From: Desulfobacula sp.
GTDB lineage: Bacteria; Desulfobacterota; Desulfobacteria; Desulfobacterales; Desulfobacteraceae
Length of the DNA: 14,692 nucleotides
Reading direction: 5' to 3'
Assembly: GCA_027858355.1 (NCBI GenBank)
Contig: JAQICW010000152.1
Span: forward strand, 1 to 14,692
Shown here: positions 9,409 through 14,692 of the stretch, in pieces
Layout of the letters: the number at the start of each line of letters is the position of its first letter
How positions within the stretch are numbered: the first letter of the stretch is position 1
Notes under the pieces: generated by a model
The model's input: the letters and a program-made list of their open reading frames with translations, nothing else
Told to the model about the DNA's origin: nothing
The model's database searches: none
Position numbers and translations under genes: made by a program

Positions 9409-9959
9409 TAGACACTCTCACCTTTTTTTAATGTTTCTCTCATATTAATCAGCTGAGTTTTTACGCTGCCATCCAGAACAAGATCACCCAATCTAGTAAC
9501 CACACCGCCTATGAGATTTGAATCCTGCTCAACATTCAGAACAATATTTTTTCCTGTCTTTTTTGATAATGCCTCTTTAATTTTATCAACTGCTTCTGAT
9601 GATAATTCAGTTGCAGAAACTATACTGGCCTTGACAACACCTTTAAGCTCGTCTACCAGATCTTTATAGTATGATGCAATTTCTCGCAAAAAACCGATTC
9701 TCTTTTTATCAAACAAAAGAATCAGGAATGACTTCATGATAGCTGACAAATCCGTGGCAGCTAAAACTGCCTCCAGAACCTTTTTCCTGTCATTTTTGTT
9801 GAACAAAGGATTTATCAATGCCTTTTCAAAATCTTCCTGTGTATTAAAAAGCCCGACAATAGAGTCAAGCTCTGTATTGTATTTTTCAGCCATGCCATCT
9901 TCCTGACCGATAAGAATCAATGCTTTGGCATAACGCCTGGAAACCGCTAAATTTTTCAT
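9408..9959 (-). CDS. atpH: ATP synthase F1 delta subunit (OSCP)
   Basis: Delta links the top of the F1 head to the b/b' stator. At 183 residues it matches the family. It opens with [15 protein letters not shown], the typical helical N-terminal domain with a YAKAL motif, and ends with the conserved [25 protein letters not shown] pattern (shown here only to mark the GG and DGS elements). Both ends overlap neighbours by one base as TAATG, with atpF upstream and atpA downstream; AAGGTGG precedes the ATG. Confidence 0.97.
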   Translation of the reverse strand: MKNLAVSRRYAKALILIGQEDGMAEKYNTELDSIVGLFNTQEDFEKALINPLFNKNDRKKVLEAVLAATDLSAIMKSFLILLFDKKRIGFLREIASYYKDLVDELKGVVKASIVSATELSSEAVDKIKEALSKKTGKNIVLNVEQDSNLIGGVVTRLGDLVLDGSVKTQLINMRETLKKGESV

Positions 9960-10549
9960 TATGCCACCACCTTTTGCAAATATTCATCAACAAGTTTATC
10001 CTGATCATCAGATGAAATGGAGGCTTTTATAACTTCTTCAGCTTTTTCCATGGCTTTTTCAACAATTTCTTGTTGAAGTTTTGCTTTTGCAGACTTGAAT
10101 TCCTGTTGGATATTGCGTTTGGCCATATCCTCAAGTTTTTCAGCCTGTGCTTCAGCTTCAGCAATAATTCTTGTTTTAGCTTCTTCACCCTGTTTGATGT
10201 AATCTTCAACAATCTGTTTAGATTCCTGATCAAGATTTTTAAACTTGGCTTGGTATTCAGCAAGTTTCTTTTGGGCCTCTGCTTTTTTTAGTTCAAGCTC
10301 TTTAATCTCATCTTCTATATTTTTTGCACGGGATGAGAAAAATTGGGCAACCGGCTTTCTCGCAATAAGAAACACGCCAATAGCAAGAATTCCAAAATTC
10401 AAGACTTTCCAGGTATCAACTTTAAGCCAATTGTTGTGCACTTCTCCGCCTGGGGAAGCTGCAAAAGCAATACCGCTAATTGCAACCACAAGTGTTGAAA
10501 CAAAAAAAACAACCTGTGGCAGTTTTTTATACATTCCAGCTTTTTTCAT
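9959..10549 (-). CDS. atpF: ATP synthase F0 b subunit (stator)
   Basis: Subunit b anchors the stator stalk in the membrane and reaches up to F1 through delta. The 196 residues are longer than E. coli b (156) because of an extra hydrophobic N-terminus (about 11-31, ending AFAA), which looks like a signal peptide or a first membrane helix. The usual b helix follows (about 46-63), with LNFGILAIGVFLIARKPV. From residue 75 on it is a continuous charged coiled coil rich in Glu, Lys and Ala. One-base TAATG overlaps join it to the b' gene upstream and atpH downstream. Whether the first segment is cleaved cannot be told from sequence. Confidence 0.93.
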   Translation of the reverse strand: MKKAGMYKKLPQVVFFVSTLVVAISGIAFAASPGGEVHNNWLKVDTWKVLNFGILAIGVFLIARKPVAQFFSSRAKNIEDEIKELELKKAEAQKKLAEYQAKFKNLDQESKQIVEDYIKQGEEAKTRIIAEAEAQAEKLEDMAKRNIQQEFKSAKAKLQQEIVEKAMEKAEEVIKASISSDDQDKLVDEYLQKVVA

Positions 10550-10980
10550 TAACAGGCCCTCCCCAGAATCTTTTCGCCTATGGCTTTGGCATATGCCTCC
10601 ACCTCATTTTCAAGCAATTTGCGGGCCTGCTCAGTTTCATCTGCAACCTGCTTTTTAATCTCGGCAAGGTTGGCCTGAACTTTCTTGTTAATCTTGTCAA
10701 TTATTTCCTTTTCTTCTTGAGATGCTGCTTCTATAAAGGCTTCTTTTTCTTTCAATCCTTTAGATCTGGCTTGTTTCAACCCATCTTTGTATGCATCTTC
10801 TCCAGCAACAAGGTCGTTTGAGGCTTTTTGGGCCCCCTCTTGCATCCCTTCGATTTTTGCTTTTCTTTCAAGAAGAACATTACGGATTGGTTTGTATAGA
10901 ACCAGATTGAGCACAAAAAGCAGGACTAGGAAATTGATCATCTGATACACCATGGATATATCAGGAATCACAGTTATCAT
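10549..10980 (-). CDS. atpF': ATP synthase F0 b' subunit (second stator subunit)
   Basis: The 143-residue protein has one N-terminal membrane helix (about 9-28, with MINFLVLLFVLNLVLYKPI) followed by a long charged coiled coil starting RNVLLERKAKIEGM. This is the b-type plan, shorter than the neighbouring b. A b'/b pair forms a heterodimeric stator, as known in photosynthetic bacteria and many Desulfobacterota. It is the first gene of the operon. GGAGGGG sits six bases or so before the ATG and belongs to the second copy of a tandem leader repeat. The stop overlaps the atpF start as TAATG. Confidence 0.9.
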   Translation of the reverse strand: MITVIPDISMVYQMINFLVLLFVLNLVLYKPIRNVLLERKAKIEGMQEGAQKASNDLVAGEDAYKDGLKQARSKGLKEKEAFIEAASQEEKEIIDKINKKVQANLAEIKKQVADETEQARKLLENEVEAYAKAIGEKILGRAC

Positions 10981-11039
10981 AAAATCCCCTCCGTCAGTTA
11001 ATAATTATAAAAAAATCCTTTCCACCAGTTAATAATTAT
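10981..11039 (-). repeat. 31-base-period tandem repeat containing the atpF' ribosome site
   Basis: Two 28-base units, 11039-11012 and 11008-10981, match at 24 of 28 positions; all four differences are transitions. Each begins ATAATTATTAACTG and ends GGATTTT. The downstream copy carries the real ribosome site (GGAGGGG), while the upstream copy has the weaker GGAAAGG with no start codon after it. The upstream copy also extends into a perfect palindrome TTAATAATTATTAA. It looks like a local duplication of the translation leader. Confidence 0.85.
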
Positions 11040-11066
11040 TAAAAAATCAACTACTTATATCCAACT

Positions 11067-11090
11067 GACTATTTTTACACAAAAACAGTC
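11067..11090 (-). other. Hairpin in the atp operon leader
   Basis: GACTGTTTTT (11090-11081), loop GTGT and AAAAATAGTC (11076-11067) can form a 10-bp stem with one G-U pair. No T run follows on the minus strand, so it is not a standard terminator for rodA. It would lie in the 5' leader if transcription starts near 11107. Role unknown. Confidence 0.5.
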
Positions 11091-11113
11091 TAAATTCCAA
11101 TCAAATCGAGAAT

Positions 11114-11142
11114 TGAGTAACATCCAGGCAATCATTTGTCAA
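11114..11142 (-). promoter_or_regulatory. Candidate promoter of the atp operon
   Basis: A perfect TTGACA (11142-11137) is followed by a 17-base spacer and TACTCA (11119-11114), a poor -10 but preceded by an extended TG (11122-11121). Transcription would start near 11107, leaving a leader of about 125 bases with the hairpin and tandem repeat. No clear terminator separates it from rodA. Confidence 0.45.
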
Positions 11143-11202
11143 CATTGAAAAACAAAATATTTCAGACCGTGGTAAGGAATTTTTATGGGGATAGTTTAAT
11201 TT

Positions 11203-12309
11203 TTAATTGGGTGAAAAATTACGCATACTGATATTTAAAAGAATTCCAAAACCCACCATATTGGTTATCACTGAAGATCCGCCATAGGATACCAGGGGCA
11301 AAGGCACACCAACAACAGGCATGAGGCCCATGACCATCCCGATATTGATAAATATCTGCCAGAAAATCATGGTTGTGATACCGAACGCAAGAATGGAGCC
11401 AAACATATTACGACAATTATAGGCAATATTTAATCCCCATAATAAAAAAAGTAAATAAAGCAATAAAAGAATGCTGCACCCCATAAGCCCCCATTCTTCG
11501 GCAAGAACGGATAAGATGAAATCCGTATGATGTTCCGGCAAAAAAGATAGTGCATTCTGGGTTCCTTTTAAAAAACCCTTGCCTGTCAACATCCCTGACC
11601 CAATGGCTATTTTTGATTGGATAATATGATATCCTGCCCCAAGGGGATCCCGGTCAGGATTTAAAAAGGTCAATATCCTTGATTTTTGATAAGTTTTTAA
11701 TCCATACCAGAGCAAAGGAGCAGCAGCAATACAAATACCAGACACTGTATACAATACTTTTCGCTCTACCTTGACGAACAGGGTCATTGAGCCGGCAATT
11801 AAAAGTAAGAGCAGGCCTGTCCCAAGATCTGGCTGATTTACTATTAAAACAAATGGAATTACACATAATACTGCCGGTTTAATCAATTTTCTGAAATTGA
11901 ATCCTGTATTGGAAATCGAAGTTGCATAAACAGATGCCAGACTTATAATCAAGGCAATTTTCATCAATTCAGAGGGCTGAATCCTGACAAACCCAATAAG
12001 AAGCCATCGTCTGGACCCACCACCAAGCTGCCCGAAAAGAATAACACTGATCAAAAGTCCAACGCAGATTGTATAAATAAATAAATTCATTTTGTCCAGG
12101 TCTCTAAAATCAATCACCAGTATGATCATCATTACTATAAACCCGGTACCCATCCAGATCATCTGTTTTTTAAAAAGAATGTGGACAGCATTTGTCTCAT
12201 TTCCAGCGGTCAGGGCGCTGTATAAAATACCAAGACCCACCATACCGATTAAAAGAATTAAAGCCATAAGGCCCCAGTCAAAATTCTTTATTAACCGCCT
12301 GTCAAACAT
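11203..12309 (-). CDS. rodA: RodA, SEDS peptidoglycan glycosyltransferase
   Basis: RodA polymerises lipid II into glycan strands during cell elongation, working with PBP2. The 368 residues match E. coli RodA (370) and carry about ten hydrophobic segments. Conserved SEDS elements are present: GGGSRRWL (97-103), IQPSELMKIA (110-119), NQPDLGTGLL (158-167), the FLPEHHTDFI segment with D263, which corresponds to the catalytic aspartate, and GLMPVVGVPLPLVSYGGSS near the C-terminus. It starts after GGAG, four bases downstream of the mrdA stop, so the pair is one operon. It ends in UAA with no obvious terminator. Confidence 0.97.
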   Translation of the reverse strand: MFDRRLIKNFDWGLMALILLIGMVGLGILYSALTAGNETNAVHILFKKQMIWMGTGFIVMMIILVIDFRDLDKMNLFIYTICVGLLISVILFGQLGGGSRRWLLIGFVRIQPSELMKIALIISLASVYATSISNTGFNFRKLIKPAVLCVIPFVLIVNQPDLGTGLLLLLIAGSMTLFVKVERKVLYTVSGICIAAAPLLWYGLKTYQKSRILTFLNPDRDPLGAGYHIIQSKIAIGSGMLTGKGFLKGTQNALSFLPEHHTDFILSVLAEEWGLMGCSILLLLYLLFLLWGLNIAYNCRNMFGSILAFGITTMIFWQIFINIGMVMGLMPVVGVPLPLVSYGGSSVITNMVGFGILLNISMRNFSPN

Positions 12310-12312
12310 GGG

Positions 12313-14157
12313 CTACTCCAGTGATATTTTTTCTTTAAAAGGTCCTTGGATATATTGTTCTATCAAAGCTCTGGCTATGGGGGCTGCAGTACTTGATCCA
12401 TGCTCTCCGTGTTCAACCAGCACAGATATTGCAATGACAGGGTTCTTTGCAGGGGCATAGCAGACAAACCAGGCATGATCCCGCAAAGAATATTTTACAT
12501 CTTCTGTTTTTCTTTTATCATTTTTTTTTATACTATAAACTTGAGCAGTCCCTGTTTTACCAGCTATTTCAATATTTTTCAGTCTAATTCTTCTTGCCGT
12601 ACCACGCTCACCTTGAACAACTTTTAAAAGTCCATTTCTTACTATATCCAATGTCTCTTTGCTTGCCGGCAGGCCACCAGTAATTTCAGGTTCGATTTTT
12701 TTTATCACAAGCCCATGACCGTCTTTAATTGTTTTAACAAGTCTGGGTCTGTACAAGGTGCCACCATTACCAATAGCAGCAGTTAAAACAGCCATCTGCA
12801 GAGGTGTGACCAGATTGTAGCTCTGTCCGATTGCCACAGAAAGTGTTTCACCCCCTTGCCAGGATTCTTTGTATAGTTTCTTTTTCCAGGCCGAAGTTGG
12901 AACAAGTCCTTTTTTTTCATTTTCCAGCAAAATACCTGTCTTTTTGCCCAGCCCACTCCCCATTGCATACTGTCCCAACTTATCCACACCGACTTTAATA
13001 CCTGCCTGATAATAAAAAACATCACAGGATTGCGCAAGAGCGTCAATAATACTTAGCTCACCATGTCCATTCTTATTCCAACATCGATACGTTCTATTGC
13101 CATACCTTAAAAATCCCGGGCAGTAGAAAGTGGTATTCCTATTGATATGATTTTCTTCAAGAGCGGCAATGGAGGTAATAATTTTATAGGCGGAGGCCGG
13201 GGGATATTCTGCCTGAATCGCCTAATTTAACATTGGTTTACCCGGATCTGACATCAATGCATTCCACTTTTTGCTGCTTATACCACCAATGAAATCATTT
13301 TGATCAAAACTGGGATTACTTGCCAGCACTAGGATATCTCCATTATCAGGATCAATGGCAACTACGGCCCCGGCTTTATTTTCAAGTAGTTTTTCTGCTG
13401 TCTGCTGTAGATCAAGATCCAATGTAAGATTTAAATCTAGCCCTGCAACAGGTTCAATAGTTCTCAAAATCTTAATTGTTCTGCCACTGGCATCGACTTC
13501 TACTTGTCTTCCGCCCCGTTTCCCCTGCAGATAGTTTTCAAAACTTTTTTCAATACCATATCTGCCAATTGAGTCTCCTGACTTGACATTGGGATATTTA
13601 CCAGTTTTCAGTTCTTTGCTGTTTATTTCTCCGAGATACCCTAAAAGATGAGCAGCTGTTTTTTTATAAATATAATATCTTGTGGGCTCTATATCGATAT
13701 GAATCCCGGGAAGATCAAATTTATGCGCTTCAACAATGGCAAGCTGATCCCTTGAGATATCATTTTTTAATGTTATTGGTTTGTAAACCGCACCATTTCC
13801 TTCCCGAGCAATATGATCCATAAGTTCTTGAAAAGGCACGGCAATGAATTCAGCAAGTTTTTTAACCGTTTCTTGAACCTCGCCTGCATCCTCAAGCACT
13901 ATTTTGAGATTAAAAGAAGGCCTGTTATCCACCAATAATTTTTTATTTCTGTCAAAGATCAGGCCACGAGATGATTTAATACCTTTAAGACGTACTGCAT
14001 TTTTTTCAGATAAAAGCCTGTATTCTTCGCCCTTAATAATTTGAAGATATACCAGCCTGAGAAACAAGAGTGCAAACACAAACAAAATACATACACTAAC
14101 ACCGATAAATCTTTGCTTTATCCAGTCCCTGTCCTGATTTTTACTGAATTCGGTCAA
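12313..14157 (-). pseudogene. mrdA: Penicillin-binding protein 2, frame interrupted by one in-frame UAG at codon 312
   Basis: PBP2 is the membrane-bound transpeptidase of the elongation machinery. The full frame has 614 positions, the normal length. Codons 1-311 encode the cytoplasmic tail, one membrane helix (about 17-37), the RGLIFDRN-type start of the dimerisation domain and the first part of the transpeptidase domain, ending DPGKPMLN. UAG at 13224-13222 follows, where the family normally has Arg (NRA), and the frame continues AIQAEYPPASAYK. All three active-site motifs lie after the stop: SAYK (S322), SCD (377-379) and KTG (534-536). The start is TTG at 14157, with GAGGA five bases upstream, overlapping mreD by 17 bases. 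If the stop is real and not read through, no active enzyme is made. The family call is secure; whether the gene is broken in the organism is open. Confidence 0.9.
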
Positions 14158-14689
14158 TTCTATCCTCAGTGTTTTTAAACACGTTGTTTTGCAAAAATTT
14201 TATTTTAAGTATCCAGTTCTGCCACAAGGCATTTACCAGCCAGATACCAGGCGGGATAAAAACAACGCCCCAAAACACCTGCCTTATCAAAAGAATGAAA
14301 TTAAATTCCCAGATGGAATCGATACCTTGATGGACAAAAACTGAAAACAATAAAAACCCATGCTGAATGGGTATGGAAACAATACTGATGATAAAAATAA
14401 AAACAATGCTTCTTTGAAAAAATAATTGTTTGACTATTTGCACAATAATATACATCCACACATACGAAAAAGTATGATAGCAGAACGGAACACCGGAAAT
14501 ACTGTCCATCACGCATCCGATAATAATGATGGCCAAAACCGTTGAATAGTGAGACGAAATAAAGCTTAAAAAAAGGACCTCGATAATCAGCAGGTCAAAA
14601 CACTGATCAAACCAGGAAAACGATGGAAGGATAATCGTTTGAATAACGATGAAAAATAAAGTGAGGACGATGAAAAAAACTGCATTCAT
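14141..14689 (-). CDS. mreD: Rod shape-determining protein MreD
   Basis: MreD is a small inner-membrane partner of MreB and MreC in cell elongation. The 182 residues are very hydrophobic, with about five or six membrane segments (for example 3-22, 30-58 and 90-115), and contain the family-like GCVMDSISGVPFCYHTF stretch, in which D and G are conserved. MreD proteins diverge strongly, so the location just before mrdA and rodA is important support. The ATG at 14689 overlaps a TAA (14691-14689), probably the end of mreC beyond the right edge. It overlaps mrdA by 17 bases at its 3' end. Confidence 0.9.
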   Translation of the reverse strand: MNAVFFIVLTLFFIVIQTIILPSFSWFDQCFDLLIIEVLFLSFISSHYSTVLAIIIIGCVMDSISGVPFCYHTFSYVWMYIIVQIVKQLFFQRSIVFIFIISIVSIPIQHGFLLFSVFVHQGIDSIWEFNFILLIRQVFWGVVFIPPGIWLVNALWQNWILKIKFLQNNVFKNTEDRIDRIQ

Positions 14690-14692
14690 TAT

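Noticed and set aside
11161..11205. A terminator after rodA
   Set aside because: Only short AT-only inverted repeats are present, without a GC stem or T run on the minus strand.
12783..13046. An overlapping open frame inside mrdA near the stop, suggesting a frameshift
   Set aside because: Translating the mrdA frame itself through this region gives SAYK and SCD motifs in order with no shift; the other frame resembles nothing.

Overview
The window is an AT-rich stretch of core bacterial chromosome. Every gene I can support lies on the minus strand, so transcription runs from the right end to the left. The most likely source is a member of the Desulfobacterota, probably Desulfobacterales. The reasons are the 5' end of the 16S rRNA, the paired b'/b ATP synthase genes without the a and c genes beside them, and the general look of the proteins. 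This placement is an inference, because only about 78 bases of 16S are present.

In transcription order the layout is as follows. (1) An elongasome cluster: mreD (14141-14689), mrdA/PBP2 (12313-14157) and rodA (11203-12309), with mreC almost certainly just outside the right edge. (2) A 222-base leader holding a candidate promoter, a hairpin and a 31-base-period tandem repeat that ends at the ribosome binding site of atpF'. (3) A seven-gene ATP synthase operon, atpF'-atpF-atpH-atpA-atpG-atpD-atpC (5063-10980), closed by a strong hairpin terminator (4961-5001). (4) A one-domain GlmU-type uridylyltransferase (4157-4906). (5) A zapB-like and zapA cell-division pair with a good promoter. (6) A 6S RNA gene (about 3285-3470), which I recognise from its 3' half and its place after zapA. 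(7) rny (RNase Y) and tyrS. (8) A near-consensus promoter, a leader with boxA, and the first bases of 16S rRNA at the left edge.

The genes cover cell-wall elongation (MreD, PBP2, RodA, and UDP-GlcNAc supply by GlmU), division-ring assembly (ZapA/ZapB), energy (F1 and stator of ATP synthase), RNA turnover and transcription control (RNase Y, 6S RNA), and translation (TyrRS, rRNA).

I found no new defence, mobile or biosynthetic system. The most unusual observation is that two core genes, rny and mrdA, each carry one clean in-frame stop codon (UAA at codon 37 and UAG at codon 312) while the reading frame and family motifs continue intact on both sides. Both codons also serve as normal stops elsewhere in the window, so code reassignment does not explain them. 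Sequencing or assembly error, recent nonsense mutation or readthrough remain possible. The duplicated leader before atpF' and the promoter of 6S RNA lying across the zapA stop codon are the next most interesting points.
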